Shown: positions 28,368 through 37,608 of the stretch, piece by piece
Position numbering within the stretch: the stretch's first letter is position 1
Layout of the letters: every line of letters begins with the position of its first letter
Assembly (NCBI RefSeq): GCF_020171725.1
Contig: NZ_JAIVAJ010000001.1
Coordinates: 186,001 to 250,000 of the forward strand
Origin: Halobacillus litoralis
GTDB lineage: Bacteria; Bacillota; Bacilli; Bacillales; Halobacillaceae
Length of the DNA: 64,000 nucleotides
Direction of reading: 5' to 3'
Made by a program: the position numbers and the translations under genes
The notes under the pieces: generated by a model
The model's input: the letters and a program-made list of their open reading frames with translations, nothing else
Databases searched by the model: none
Told to the model about the DNA's origin: nothing

Positions 28368-29248
28368 TCTTTCTTTAAGGAAATTCCGTACACTTTCGCT
28401 TCTAGTTCTCTACCCGTTGGCGTCGCTGCTAAACCACCTTGTGCCGTTTCACGGAAGGCAGATGGCATACGCTGCCCGACTTTATACATGGCATCAATGA
28501 CCTCGTCACATGGAATACGGCTTGTAACGCCTGCCAGTGCCATATCTGCTGCTGTGATGGCATTGGATGCCCCCATAGCGTTACGTTTGACGCAAGGTAC
28601 TTCAACAAGACCTGCTACAGGGTCACAGATTAACCCGAGCATGTTTTTCAGCGTAATCGCCATCGCTTCAGCGGACTGTGAAGGTGTGCCGCCTGCCATT
28701 TCAACGATTGCGGCTGCTGCCATACCGGCTGCTGAGCCGACTTCAGCCTGACATCCTCCTGCTGCACCTGAGATTGAGGCATTGTTTGCGACGACGAATC
28801 CGAATGCGCCTGACGTGAATAAATAGCGGACCATTTGCTCACGGGTCGGGTTCAGCTGATTCTTCACTGCGAAAAGGGTACCCGGCACACATCCTGCACT
28901 CCCTGCTGTCGGCGTAGCACAGATGGTTCCCATCGCCGCGTTCACTTCGTTGGTTGCGACTGCTTTACTGACCGCATCCATGACGAGATTCCCGGACAAC
29001 GGGGTGTGGTTCTTCATGTATTCCTGAATGAGAACAGCGTCTCCACCAGTCAAACCGCTGTGCGATTTGACGCCTTTCAGACCGTCCTCAATCGCTTTTT
29101 CCATGACGTCGAGATTCTTCTCCATCTGCCCGAAGACTTGTTCGCGGCTCAGCTGTTTCACTTCCATCTCCTGACGAATCATCACTTCAGAAATCTGGAT
29201 ATCTTCACTCTCTGCTAGTTCTACTAATTCGGCTACGTTTCGAAACAT
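28364..29248 (-). CDS. sdaAA: L-serine ammonia-lyase, alpha subunit
   Basis: Iron-sulfur enzyme subunit converting L-serine to pyruvate and ammonia. 294 residues. Cluster ligands are visible as CATPTAGSAGCVPG and CDPVAGLVEVPC, with GGCQAEVGSAAGMAAAA between them. Encoded 12 bp after sdaAB, and coupled to recG. Confidence 0.96.
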   Translation of the reverse strand: MFRNVAELVELAESEDIQISEVMIRQEMEVKQLSREQVFGQMEKNLDVMEKAIEDGLKGVKSHSGLTGGDAVLIQEYMKNHTPLSGNLVMDAVSKAVATNEVNAAMGTICATPTAGSAGCVPGTLFAVKNQLNPTREQMVRYLFTSGAFGFVVANNASISGAAGGCQAEVGSAAGMAAAAIVEMAGGTPSQSAEAMAITLKNMLGLICDPVAGLVEVPCVKRNAMGASNAITAADMALAGVTSRIPCDEVIDAMYKVGQRMPSAFRETAQGGLAATPTGRELEAKVYGISLKKE

Positions 29249-29260
29249 CCGTAGACCTCC

Positions 29261-29923
29261 TTATTCCGATATTTTGGCGACTTGTATGATATGATCTGCC
29301 CGCTCAAGCTCGCTCAGCACCGCGTCGTCGATGTTCTGATCGACTTCGATGACCATAAGAGCCTGCTCGCCAAGGGCCTTTCGGGACACTTCCATGCGCC
29401 CGATATTGATTTCGTGTTTAGCTAAGATCGTTGTAGACGAAGCAATCGCTCCGAACCGGTCATTATGGATTAACAAAATAGCCGGGTGCTCACCGGACAA
29501 GTTCAGTTCAAAGCCATTCAACTCTGTGATTTCCGCTTTTCCGCCTCCGATGGAAATGCCGACAAGCTCAAGCTCTCCATCATCGTCTCCGATTCTAAGA
29601 CGTGCCGTATTCGGGTGGTCGGTGACCGCATCTTCTTCATGAAAACGGATCTTCATTTCACCTTTACGTGCGGTTTCAAGCGCCTGGCTGATTCTCGTAT
29701 CATCTGTTTCGTAGTCCAATAGACCACCGATGATCGCGACATCTGTGCCGTGTCCTTTGTAGGTTTTCGCAAACGATCCGTATAAGTGGACGTGGGCGTA
29801 TTTCGGTTCTCTACCGAATAAATGGCGTGCCGCTCTTCCGATACGGGCAGCACCTGCTGTATGTGAACTGGACGGCCCGATCATAACCGGACCGATAATA
29901 TCAAAGACTGAACGATATTTCAT
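29261..29923 (-). CDS. sdaAB: L-serine ammonia-lyase, beta subunit
   Basis: About 220 residues. Contains the start MKYRSVFDIIGPVMIGPSSSHTAG motif (within the family rule SSSHTAG) and a C-terminal ACT domain (ALMVIEVDQNIDDAVL) for regulation. I chose ATG 29923, which has AAGGTGA at good distance, over GTG 29932. A cre-like box lies about 30 bp upstream. Confidence 0.96.
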   Translation of the reverse strand: MKYRSVFDIIGPVMIGPSSSHTAGAARIGRAARHLFGREPKYAHVHLYGSFAKTYKGHGTDVAIIGGLLDYETDDTRISQALETARKGEMKIRFHEEDAVTDHPNTARLRIGDDDGELELVGISIGGGKAEITELNGFELNLSGEHPAILLIHNDRFGAIASSTTILAKHEINIGRMEVSRKALGEQALMVIEVDQNIDDAVLSELERADHIIQVAKISE

Positions 29924-29954
29924 AGCCTTCACCTTCCCTGACTTCTAATATAAA

Positions 29955-29968
29955 AGAAAGCGTTTTCC
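29955..29968 (-). promoter_or_regulatory. cre-like box before sdaAB
   Basis: Minus-strand GGAAAACGCTTTCT matches 13 of 14 positions of the CcpA consensus TGWAARCGYTWNCW. An AT-rich TATATT follows 2 bp later. Suggests carbon-catabolite control of serine breakdown; not proven. Confidence 0.55.
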
Positions 29969-30140
29969 AACTGGTTGGTTCCAGATTAATTTTAACATAA
30001 AGCCACCCTATTGTGTTGTTTTTCTGCAAAGGAATCCTTTTGAATAGGATAATCGAATGAAAGTCCCTCTGATTGCTCGGGTCATTGATTTAAGCGGGAA
30101 CTGGAGTTGTTCATTGTCAGTGGACACAATCGTTTAGACC

Positions 30141-30169
30141 TTGCTAATTTTCTATGAAAACTGTAGAAT
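30141..30169 (+). promoter_or_regulatory. Sigma-A promoter of the purine permease
   Basis: TTGCTA, 17 bp, TAGAAT. The start site would give a leader of about 55 nt with a short GGTTAC / GTAACC hairpin. Confidence 0.65.
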
Positions 30170-30231
30170 AGTTGTTTGTGGGTTACACGGTAACCGGGCG
30201 GGAGAGGGATAATTTCATAGAGGAGATTCAA

Positions 30232-31500
30232 ATGCTCAATCAGCATAACAACAACCTGAGCTGGAAAAAGGAATTCATGGCTGGCTTGATCGGATATTTC
30301 ACAACGGTTTATATCGTTGCCGTGAACAGCCAGATCCTTGAAAGTGCCGGTCTTCCGCTTGAGAGCGGAATGGTCGCGACGATCCTTGCCAGCGCTGTAG
30401 GCTGTTTGATCATGGCCATATACGCGAATGCGCCGATGGTCCTCATTCCAGGAATGGGTGTGAATGCTCTATTTGCTTATTCGATTGTAGAAGGGACAGG
30501 AATGGACTTCCAGCAGGGTCTTGCCGTCGTCATCGTTGCGGGGTTACTTTTCATTGTAACGGCGTTTACGAAACTCGGGGACTGGCTGAAAGTCGCCATT
30601 CCAGACTCGCTCAAGCACGCCATCACGGTGGGCCTTGGATTGTTCTTGACGTTGATCGGTCTTGAAAAAGGCGGACTCGTCGTACGCGGTGAGTACTCGT
30701 TGATCACGCTCGGCAATCCATCCTCCGCGATCGTCATTACGTGCCTGTTGACGTTATTTGTCGGGATCTTTCTTTTCACAAGAAATGTTCCGGGTAACTT
30801 CCTCGTCACGATGATCGTCGGAACGGTGATTGCATCGTTCACAGGCGTCTTGAACGAGCCCGGGAGTATGATCAAGCTAGAGGAACAATCATGGATGTTT
30901 ATGCCGGACTTCAGTGCGGCTACGACCTTCACGTTCTGGATGGCGGTCTTCCCCCTTGCAATTGTCTTGATCTTTGAGAATATGGGTCTGATCCACGGTC
31001 AGCTCAACATGCTCAATCAAGAAGGCAAATTCAAACGTTCGTATCAGGCTACGGCCTTTGCATCGATTTTAAGCGGGTTCTTCGGAACGTCGCCGACCGT
31101 TTCCTCCGCCGAGAGTGCAGCCGTCATTGCATCTGGTGGTAAAACAGGTCGCGCGGCTTTGACAATGGGTGTTCTATTTATCGGAACGCTGCTGTTCATT
31201 CCGTGGATTTCGATGGTCCCATCTACCGCTATTGCGCCGATTCTTATTATCGTTGGAGCCTTGATGGTACAGAACATTAAAGAGATTCCACTGCAGGATC
31301 TGTCAGAGGCGATGCCTGCCTTTCTGATTATCGTTATGATCCCATTCACGTATTCGATCGCAGACGGCATGGCTTTCGGTTTTATCGCTTACCCCATTGT
31401 GAAATTCGCAATCGGCAAGCACCGGGAGCTCTCTACACCAGTCGTCCTCATCGCCATGGTCTTTCTCGTTGAATTTATCATGCGTTCGCTCGGACATTAA
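30232..31500 (+). CDS. NCS2 family purine permease (AzgA/PbuG type)
   Basis: Proton-coupled uptake of a purine base, likely hypoxanthine/guanine or adenine. 422 residues from the ATG after AGAGGAG. About 12-14 membrane helices. AzgA hallmarks: FTTVYIVAVNSQILESAGLP near the start, PMVLIPGMGVNALFAYSIV, HAITVGLGLFLTLIGLEKG (first part), and GTSPTVSSAESAAVIASGGKTG cut here to its core TVSSAESA. The upstream frame to 30172 overlaps the promoter and is not translated. No purine riboswitch is present. Confidence 0.93.
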   Translation: MLNQHNNNLSWKKEFMAGLIGYFTTVYIVAVNSQILESAGLPLESGMVATILASAVGCLIMAIYANAPMVLIPGMGVNALFAYSIVEGTGMDFQQGLAVVIVAGLLFIVTAFTKLGDWLKVAIPDSLKHAITVGLGLFLTLIGLEKGGLVVRGEYSLITLGNPSSAIVITCLLTLFVGIFLFTRNVPGNFLVTMIVGTVIASFTGVLNEPGSMIKLEEQSWMFMPDFSAATTFTFWMAVFPLAIVLIFENMGLIHGQLNMLNQEGKFKRSYQATAFASILSGFFGTSPTVSSAESAAVIASGGKTGRAALTMGVLFIGTLLFIPWISMVPSTAIAPILIIVGALMVQNIKEIPLQDLSEAMPAFLIIVMIPFTYSIADGMAFGFIAYPIVKFAIGKHRELSTPVVLIAMVFLVEFIMRSLGH

Positions 31501-31507
31501 TGAATAA

Positions 31508-31572
31508 GAGGCTGAGACATAATCCTCTCAGCCTGGACAAAACCCGTACGATGAGTCGTACGGGTTTTGTTA
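31508..31572 (+). terminator. Two hairpins after the permease
   Basis: AGGCTGAG / CTCAGCCT at 31509-31533, then AAAACCCGTACGA / TCGTACGGGTTTT at 31539-31568 with TTTTG at its end; the second is symmetric and may serve both strands. Confidence 0.8.
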
Positions 31573-31624
31573 TGCGCACGGTTCTGAGCGATTGGTTGTA
31601 TTCACCGCTCCTATACCATTTCAT

Positions 31625-32626
31625 TTATATCGGTTGATTCAACTTCCCGACCAAACACGTCTCCTGCAAGTCTTCACCTTCCAGCCACTTTTGCCAGTCA
31701 ACAGTCAATGCTCCACCACCAGCGACAGCCGTCTTCACGACGTTTCGGGTGAAGTCATAACCGAATGTGTGCAGCGTTCCGAAAAACTGATCATACTGTT
31801 CAAAGAAAAGCACGGAGGAACGATCCATAAACCAATGGAACGTGGCATCGAAGGATTCATCCCTTTCGGTCATTGCCTCGTATCGCGCTGTGGACCCAAA
31901 CATATCGGTTCGATTCAAATCTACATTCTTATGAAAATGGTTCGTACACGAAACGCCTTCTGTCCCCTCCCGAACTTCCACACTGCTCGGGGACGCTTCT
32001 ACGACGACACTCCTCCCATTCGAATCTCCTATCGAAAAGTTATAGCACCAGGCATGAGGCAATGCCCTCAATTTCTCAATGGCTTCGTCGGTTGTCGCAC
32101 ATGTATCGAGAACCACTCTGACAATCGCTGATGCACTGAGCCCCTGTGCCGTTTCATTCATACTGACAAAATGAAGCGCCATGAACAGGCCTTTCTCGTT
32201 CACCCCTTCATGTCTTCCAAGCACATGTAAGCTGTGCCCGACACTTGCGTACTTCCCTTCAGGCTGAGATAGAACGAATCGCTGGTCATACATGACAGGT
32301 GAAAAATCATAGTTTCGCACCGCAAAATCGCTGTTTACGACAGAAGAGCATCCCATCGCAGGAATTTCCGGTAAATCATAGCCACTGAAGAGAGAGGCTG
32401 TTTCTTTCATAGAAAGCCCGCTTCCATCTGACAAGCCTTTCAGCTCGTCCAGTAAATGAGGGGCATGCTCCTGATAGACGCCGAGCATGTCGTCATAGTG
32501 AAACGTAGGTCGTGATAATACAGAAAACTTGTCGTAAATGGACGGATTCAGCTGTTCCGCCTGCTCTCTTCCCATCTCATAAGACGTGCTACGGTATTGA
32601 TGCACGTCGACTCTCAACTCACTCAT
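31625..32626 (-). CDS. C45-type Ntn hydrolase / acyltransferase
   Basis: 333 residues of the family around isopenicillin-N acyltransferase (peptidase C45). These self-cleave so that a cysteine becomes the new N-terminus; here the candidate is the Cys in PAMGCSSVVNSDF (about residue 93), followed by AVRNYDFSP and the HVLGRHEGVNEKGLFMAL core. It may hydrolyse an amide such as an acyl-amino acid or bile-salt-like compound; substrate unknown. AGGAGG ribosome site. Its start overlaps the end of the EamA transporter by 8 bp, so they are co-translated. Confidence 0.85.
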   Translation of the reverse strand: MSELRVDVHQYRSTSYEMGREQAEQLNPSIYDKFSVLSRPTFHYDDMLGVYQEHAPHLLDELKGLSDGSGLSMKETASLFSGYDLPEIPAMGCSSVVNSDFAVRNYDFSPVMYDQRFVLSQPEGKYASVGHSLHVLGRHEGVNEKGLFMALHFVSMNETAQGLSASAIVRVVLDTCATTDEAIEKLRALPHAWCYNFSIGDSNGRSVVVEASPSSVEVREGTEGVSCTNHFHKNVDLNRTDMFGSTARYEAMTERDESFDATFHWFMDRSSVLFFEQYDQFFGTLHTFGYDFTRNVVKTAVAGGGALTVDWQKWLEGEDLQETCLVGKLNQPI

Positions 32627-33509
32627 CCTTCTTCCTCCTTTTATTCATACCCGTTGTCATGAACACGCCGATCATCACCGCGAATGCTCCAGCAACTTTC
32701 TCATATGTAACACGCTCTCCTAACCAAAAATAGGCTCCGACCATCGTGACAACCGGTAACAGATTGAGAAAGATCGATGCTTTTGACGCACTCGTCTCTT
32801 CGACGGCACGGTTGTAGAAAACTAAAGCGATGACCGAAGGAAAGATACCTAAATAGAGAAAACCAATTCCTGCTTCAACTGAAAATGCCGGGACTCCGAC
32901 CACCCACCACTCGACAGCAACAATCGGAGCGAGAATCAAAACAGACACGCTGGACATGACGAACAACGCACCGTAACCCGGAAACAGGTGCATATATTTT
33001 TTCACAGCAATGGAATAAACGGCCCAGCTCATAACGCCTCCGAGCATGATGCCATCGCCGATATTCCATTGAATGGCCGTAACCCCAACAGCCTGTCCAT
33101 CGATTACGACCCAGACAGCACCGCAGAATGAAACGAGGACACCAGCCCATTGTATCCGCTTCAGCCGTTCCTTTAGATAAAACGCGCTCAACAACACCGT
33201 AACAATGGGAATGACGGTTTCCAGAATGGCGACGTTGGTTGCGGTCGTGAACTGCAGCGCCCCATAAATGAACGTGTTGAAAAACGTGATGCCTGTCAGT
33301 GTGATGATCAGAAATGGTTTTCTATGATTCCAGTACGTCTGCATGCTCCGCCTTGCTCCTCTCATACCTAAAGGCAGAAGAACGATTGAAGCGATACACA
33401 ACCTGAAGAAGGCGATGGTAAACGGAGGCAGGTCATTCAATGCTTTTCCGATCAACAAGTTCCCGGAAAAGATGACGACGACAAGCACCAGGAGAATATA
33501 AGCGTACAT
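32619..33509 (-). CDS. EamA/DMT superfamily transporter
   Basis: 296 residues, ten predicted membrane helices in two EamA repeats (VVVIFSGNLLIGKAL near the start; the second repeat begins near GVMSWAVYSIAVKK). Likely an exporter of a small metabolite. Upstream partner of the C45 hydrolase with an 8-bp overlap, suggesting that transporter and hydrolase act on related compounds. Confidence 0.88.
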   Translation of the reverse strand: MYAYILLVLVVVIFSGNLLIGKALNDLPPFTIAFFRLCIASIVLLPLGMRGARRSMQTYWNHRKPFLIITLTGITFFNTFIYGALQFTTATNVAILETVIPIVTVLLSAFYLKERLKRIQWAGVLVSFCGAVWVVIDGQAVGVTAIQWNIGDGIMLGGVMSWAVYSIAVKKYMHLFPGYGALFVMSSVSVLILAPIVAVEWWVVGVPAFSVEAGIGFLYLGIFPSVIALVFYNRAVEETSASKASIFLNLLPVVTMVGAYFWLGERVTYEKVAGAFAVMIGVFMTTGMNKRRKKDE

Positions 33510-33582
33510 GCTTCCTCATCTCCTCTCGAAAAAAATGTCCACCTCTCCATCATACTAAAATTGGCAATATTTTGTGAACAGA

Positions 33583-33879
33583 TCACCATTGATACGTTAA
33601 ATTCAACTTCGTATGCTGCCTCTTCAAAGTGACGGTGAGCGAGTCCGGTGTAAACGTTACGCTGACATCAGACTGGAGATCGAGGGTCAAGAGCATATTC
33701 TTCACTTCTTCGTGCTTAGAGGCCTGGGCGGCTGTCATTAAAGACCTGGCAAAAGAAGCTGACTGCTGGACACGGTTCGAAATTCGCTTTCCTTCCTCCA
33801 GAACACTCTCCATCTGCTCAGCGGAAGAAATGAACCGGTCCGGATTCACCGGGGGATAAGGACGGTAGTATGGATACAT
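33583..33879 (-). CDS. Unrecognised small protein, possibly spore-related
   Basis: 98 residues. The N-terminus MYPYYRPYPPVNPDRF is Tyr/Pro-rich as in several Bacillus spore-coat proteins; a helical middle (AEQMESVLEEGKRISNRVQ) and a beta-rich end (VSVTFTPDSLTVTLKR) follow. Ribosome site AAAGAGGTGCCAGC. Adjacent to an Hsp20-type gene, and some coat proteins are Hsp20-like, but the spore link is only suggestive. Confidence 0.7.
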   Translation of the reverse strand: MYPYYRPYPPVNPDRFISSAEQMESVLEEGKRISNRVQQSASFARSLMTAAQASKHEEVKNMLLTLDLQSDVSVTFTPDSLTVTLKRQHTKLNLTYQW

Positions 33880-33928
33880 GCTGGCACCTCTTTTCTAATT
33901 ATGTATAAGGAAAAGGCGCACCTCTTCC

Positions 33929-34360
33929 TTATTCGATATCCAAATACCGGGTATCCTGACTCATGCGCGGCGTCGTGACGCGTAGGATATCCCCTTCAAG
34001 CGATGCCTTCGTGTGCGCTTTTGAAATCGTAAAAGGAAGGCTGACGTAACGCTCGACTTTCTGCAGAGACTGTTCTTGATTGAACGAGCCGGTCGCATCA
34101 TCCAACACTTCTTTTTGAATCGATTTCTCGGCTGCGATTCTTAACTGCGAGCCCAGCACTTCAATTTGGATTTCATTTCGGTCGTACCCCGGCAGATGAG
34201 CTTCGACAACCACTTCCCGGTCCGTTTCGTACATATTGATATCGATACTTGAGAAAAAATCACGGATTTTACTCATGGACTGGTTCATGTACGTATCCAT
34301 CGCACGTACGATGTCATAAAACGAATCATCAAAGAGTTGAAGGTCTTTCCTTGATTTCAT
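33929..34360 (-). CDS. Hsp20/alpha-crystallin family protein
   Basis: 143 residues from the ATG before KSRKDLQLFDDS. Alpha-crystallin domain: INMYETDREVVVEAHLPGYDR, EIQIEVLGSQLRIAA, and VERYVSLPFTISKAHTKASL with GDILRVTTPR end; a final I-x-I-like tail DTRYLDIE. Holdase chaperone or CotM/CotP-like spore protein. A longer frame to 34456 would run close to the divergent SET gene; the shorter start has a GGGGGA site. Confidence 0.85.
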   Translation of the reverse strand: MKSRKDLQLFDDSFYDIVRAMDTYMNQSMSKIRDFFSSIDINMYETDREVVVEAHLPGYDRNEIQIEVLGSQLRIAAEKSIQKEVLDDATGSFNQEQSLQKVERYVSLPFTISKAHTKASLEGDILRVTTPRMSQDTRYLDIE

Positions 34361-34492
34361 TTCGGGTCCCCCATCACCTGTTTTTACTACTATATGCTGG
34401 GCACCCATTTTCGTTATCGATTCACTGCCATTGCTTTCTCTCTCTATTCCTGTCACACTAGGACAGGGAATTATAAAAGGAAAGCGCAGGTG

Positions 34493-34882
34493 ATGAACGT
34501 GGTAGAAATCCGATTTTCATCCTTGGACAATGACGACATGGCAAGAGGCGTCTTTGCGACAAAAGACTTCAAAAAAGGTGAGCTCCTTCACCAGGCCCCC
34601 GTCATTCCATATCCCAACGAAGAACACGAACACATCGAGAAAACGATGCTCAGCGACTATGCATTCGAATATGGTGAAAACCACAGCGCTTTCGTACTAG
34701 GTTACGGCATGATGTTCAACCATTCCTACGAACCGAACGCGGAATACCGCATCAACTTCGAGCAGCATACGTTTGATTTCTATGCTTATCGTGACATCAA
34801 AAAAGATGAGCAGATCTTCATTAACTACAACGGCGACGTCGATATAGAAGATCCATTATGGTTTGACCAGGAAGAAGAATAA
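34493..34882 (+). CDS. SET-domain protein
   Basis: 129 residues forming a minimal SET fold: GVFATKDFKKGELL (N-terminal strands), the knot motif NHSYEPNAEY (76-85) and IKKDEQIFINYNGD (about 102-114) with the tyrosine at 112. SET proteins transfer methyl groups from SAM to protein lysines. No pre- or post-SET cysteines and no SAM-binding GWG seen beyond GVFA. Starts at ATG near 34493 with AAGGA upstream, divergent from the Hsp20 gene; a strong terminator follows. Substrate unknown. Confidence 0.85.
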   Translation: MNVVEIRFSSLDNDDMARGVFATKDFKKGELLHQAPVIPYPNEEHEHIEKTMLSDYAFEYGENHSAFVLGYGMMFNHSYEPNAEYRINFEQHTFDFYAYRDIKKDEQIFINYNGDVDIEDPLWFDQEEE

Positions 34883-34898
34883 ACGTCTTTTGATGAGG

Positions 34899-34930
34899 AA
34901 AGGGTCCGGCATTTTGCCGGACCCTTTGTT
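34899..34930 (+). terminator. Terminator of the SET gene
   Basis: AAAGGGTCCGGC / GCCGGACCCTTT stem followed by GTTTGTT. Confidence 0.85.
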
Positions 34931-35052
34931 TGTTCCTATTCATCGCTTTCCAAGCCAACAAGGCTGTACAGCAAACTGATCGCTAAGAACAAATATTTGT
35001 TCATTACACAGGTTATGTACAGGATGAAATCATCGGAAATGACGAAAAAACT

Positions 35053-35556
35053 TTAGAATAAGCGGTTATAATGGCCTCGCTCCACTTCGTTTTCTTCAGA
35101 TGCTAATTGCGACAGCTGGTCTTTTAAATCACTCTTCAATTCATAAAAGTAAACGCCGCTGAAATCAAAAATCGAGCTGTTTTCATAAAAAGTAAACTGC
35201 ACTTTATGACCTTGCTCCTGTGTGAGAACACTTACTTGATAGCGATCTCCAGCTTCCTGTATATTCTGGAAGGGATAGCGTTCCATAAAAGGTTTTTCTT
35301 CTGCTTCATCTACAATCCGAATGACATGTTTAATAAATTCCTTATCCTCGACCCGATAAGCTTTCGTATCTTCGCCATGAACTCTTTTTTCAATAAGAAG
35401 AAAAAGGGGCTCAGGAAAATCCTGATAATCATAGAATTTCAAGTTGTGATCTGGCCCTGCATTAGGCAGGTATAAATAATTCATTTTAAAGTGTAGAAAA
35501 ATAGACGCCACTATGATGGCAAGCAAAATGGCAGGTATGTAGAACCTTTTCTTCAA
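35053..35556 (-). CDS. Unrecognised membrane-anchored protein
   Basis: About 167 residues. One N-terminal helix (FYIPAILLAIIVASIFLHF) and an extracytoplasmic domain of about 130 residues rich in Asp/Glu and aromatic residues (DKEFIKHVIRIVDEAEEKP, VQFTFYENSSIFDFSG). I prefer the TTG at 35556 with GAGG 8 bp upstream; the longer frame to 35604 lacks a site. No family recognised. Confidence 0.7.
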   Translation of the reverse strand: MKKRFYIPAILLAIIVASIFLHFKMNYLYLPNAGPDHNLKFYDYQDFPEPLFLLIEKRVHGEDTKAYRVEDKEFIKHVIRIVDEAEEKPFMERYPFQNIQEAGDRYQVSVLTQEQGHKVQFTFYENSSIFDFSGVYFYELKSDLKDQLSQLASEENEVERGHYNRLF

Positions 35557-35627
35557 CAAATCGACCTCATCCCCCTTTCCTGTTCCACATCCTACCATAG
35601 ACAAAGGTCAATGAAAATCACCCAGCA

Positions 35628-35660
35628 GAAAAAGACCGAACCTTGTTTGATCCGGTCTCA
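35628..35660 (-). terminator. Terminator after the first chemotaxis receptor
   Basis: Minus-strand AGACCGGATC ... GGTTCGGTCT stem followed by TTTTTCTG. Confidence 0.75.
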
Positions 35661-35673
35661 GTTTCTTATTCCT

Positions 35674-37368
35674 TTACGAAAACTTGAAGCGTCCTACCTG
35701 GTTGGTCAACTCCATCGCGAGATGACTGAGCGTTTGAGCAGACGATGCGATTTCTTCCATCGAAGCGGATTGTTCTTCTGCAAGTCCCGCAACGGCTTGG
35801 GTCTGTCCAGTGGCCGCTTCGGATAGTGCGTGCACCTCCTGAAAAGCGCCGGTGACGTGTCCGGTTCCAGCAGCCATTTGTTCGGATACCGATGAGAGCT
35901 CCTGGACTTGTGCCGCTACATCCTGGGTGGAGGATAAAATATCTTCGAACACGGAGCGGGTCGCCTCCATCGCTGTTACTCCCTCCCCGACGCCTCTCGT
36001 CACGAGGTCAATTTTATCAACCGTAGAAGATGTATCCGCCTGGATAGACTTCACAAGCTCTGCGATTTGACCCGCGGATTTGTTGGACAACTCAGCGAGC
36101 TTCTTCACTTCGTTGGCGACGACCGCAAATCCCTTGCCGTGCTCCCCTGCACGAGCGGCTTCGATGGATGCATTTAAGGAAAGCAGGTTGGTCTGCTCTG
36201 AAATTTCGGTGATGGTTGTCACAATCGTGCTGATCTCGGCTGACCGCTTATGAAGAGTTTGAACCGAAACGGATGTCTCTTGAACATTCTTTTCAATCGA
36301 CTTCATTTGATTCAGCGACTTGGTGACCGATTGTTCGCCCTCTTTTGCTTTCTCAGACGTTCGCTGTGAAGCATCAGCGACGGAGTGACTAGACGAGGCG
36401 ACGGTTTCAATGCCACGATACATCTCGGCGACAGCTTCGTTGCTCTGTTCAATTCGCTTCAGCTGCCCATCTGCACCCGCAGCAATTTCATCAACAGAAG
36501 TCGTCACCTGCTGTGTAGCGGTGCTCGTCTGCTCCGAACTTGCCAACAACTGTTCAGATGAAGCCGCGACATTCTCACTCGCTTCCCTCACCGTCTTCAG
36601 CAATTGACGTAAATTGTTTGTCATTTCATTAAAATTGGTCGAAAGAAAGCCGACCTCATCATTAGTTGTGACATCAATCAGCTCAACATCCAGATCTCCT
36701 TGTGATATCATCCGGGTTGATTCGGCTAACGTCTTCAGAGGTCTTAGTTTACGGTACAATAGTATAAAGGTAGTCATGATGACGAGAAGAACCAAAATGG
36801 ACGAAGCGATTGTGACGAGGAAAGCTGTTGTCACCTGTCCTTCCGCATCCTCCACCAAGGCAGTCGTCCACTGATCGAGCCCATCATTGAAGGAAGCGAT
36901 TGGAGCCGCTATTTTGTCCTTCCCCTCTTGATATCTCTGACCGAACACAAGCGAACGGGCTTCTGTCAGGTCATTTTGATCTACCGCCGCCATCGCCTGT
37001 TCTTCCAACGCGATCAGTTCGTTCGAGTTCTCCCCTGCCTCTGCTACGAGATTCAACAATCTGTCCGGAACGTTCAGCGCTTCCAGCTCGCTCACCACAC
37101 GTTCCCGCGTCTTCGTTTCTTCGACTTCTGTCCAGTAATTATCATAGTGGACCTGTTCACCGAACTGCGTGTAGGCGCGGACTTCATTCGTCAGGTAATC
37201 GGATGCTCCCTGCATCTCGACTGCAAGTCCCAATGCTTTCTGGCTGACTTGCTGTGCCTGTTGCTCATCTTGCATATTTTCGAACAAGGAATACATGGAC
37301 CAGCCTACGATGAGGAATAACAGAGTTGTAATTATGGCTGTCACTTTTAGAATGGTGTTCAATTTCAT
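35674..37368 (-). CDS. Methyl-accepting chemotaxis protein, membrane type
   Basis: 564 residues: membrane helix 1 at about 8-28, a helical extracytoplasmic sensor domain (about 35-180), helix 2 ([20 protein letters not shown]), HAMP ([18 protein letters not shown]...), and the signalling coiled coil with the conserved tip [20 protein letters not shown]. Class with 44-type helical hairpin typical of Bacillus receptors. Ligand unknown. No che or flagellar gene is nearby, so it is a scattered receptor. Confidence 0.95.
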   Translation of the reverse strand: MKLNTILKVTAIITTLLFLIVGWSMYSLFENMQDEQQAQQVSQKALGLAVEMQGASDYLTNEVRAYTQFGEQVHYDNYWTEVEETKTRERVVSELEALNVPDRLLNLVAEAGENSNELIALEEQAMAAVDQNDLTEARSLVFGQRYQEGKDKIAAPIASFNDGLDQWTTALVEDAEGQVTTAFLVTIASSILVLLVIMTTFILLYRKLRPLKTLAESTRMISQGDLDVELIDVTTNDEVGFLSTNFNEMTNNLRQLLKTVREASENVAASSEQLLASSEQTSTATQQVTTSVDEIAAGADGQLKRIEQSNEAVAEMYRGIETVASSSHSVADASQRTSEKAKEGEQSVTKSLNQMKSIEKNVQETSVSVQTLHKRSAEISTIVTTITEISEQTNLLSLNASIEAARAGEHGKGFAVVANEVKKLAELSNKSAGQIAELVKSIQADTSSTVDKIDLVTRGVGEGVTAMEATRSVFEDILSSTQDVAAQVQELSSVSEQMAAGTGHVTGAFQEVHALSEAATGQTQAVAGLAEEQSASMEEIASSAQTLSHLAMELTNQVGRFKFS

Positions 37369-37608
37369 AAAAAGCGACCCCTCTCACTAATTATGTATGA
37401 CTACTTACTTAGTCCTCATGTCGGTCCAATCAGTCATTCACCCGGAAGCTAAGAAGCCCTCATACCTTATGCTCATTCTAATCGAATTTGAAAACGTTTT
37501 CAATTATTCTTTTCATCTATACCTAGTCTTTTTTTCACACCAAATCGCTATCTTACAATATTTTTGTGGTAGGATGAATGAAAAGAAGCTCGTGAGGCGG
37601 TGGGAAAA

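Noticed and set aside
30170..30231. Purine riboswitch before the NCS2 permease
   Set aside because: The leader is only about 55 nt and lacks the conserved purine-riboswitch core; only a short hairpin is seen.
37369..37608. Sigma-D (motility) promoter before the first membrane chemotaxis receptor
   Set aside because: Only a partial GCCGATAT-like match (ACCGACAT) without a TAAA box 15 bp upstream.
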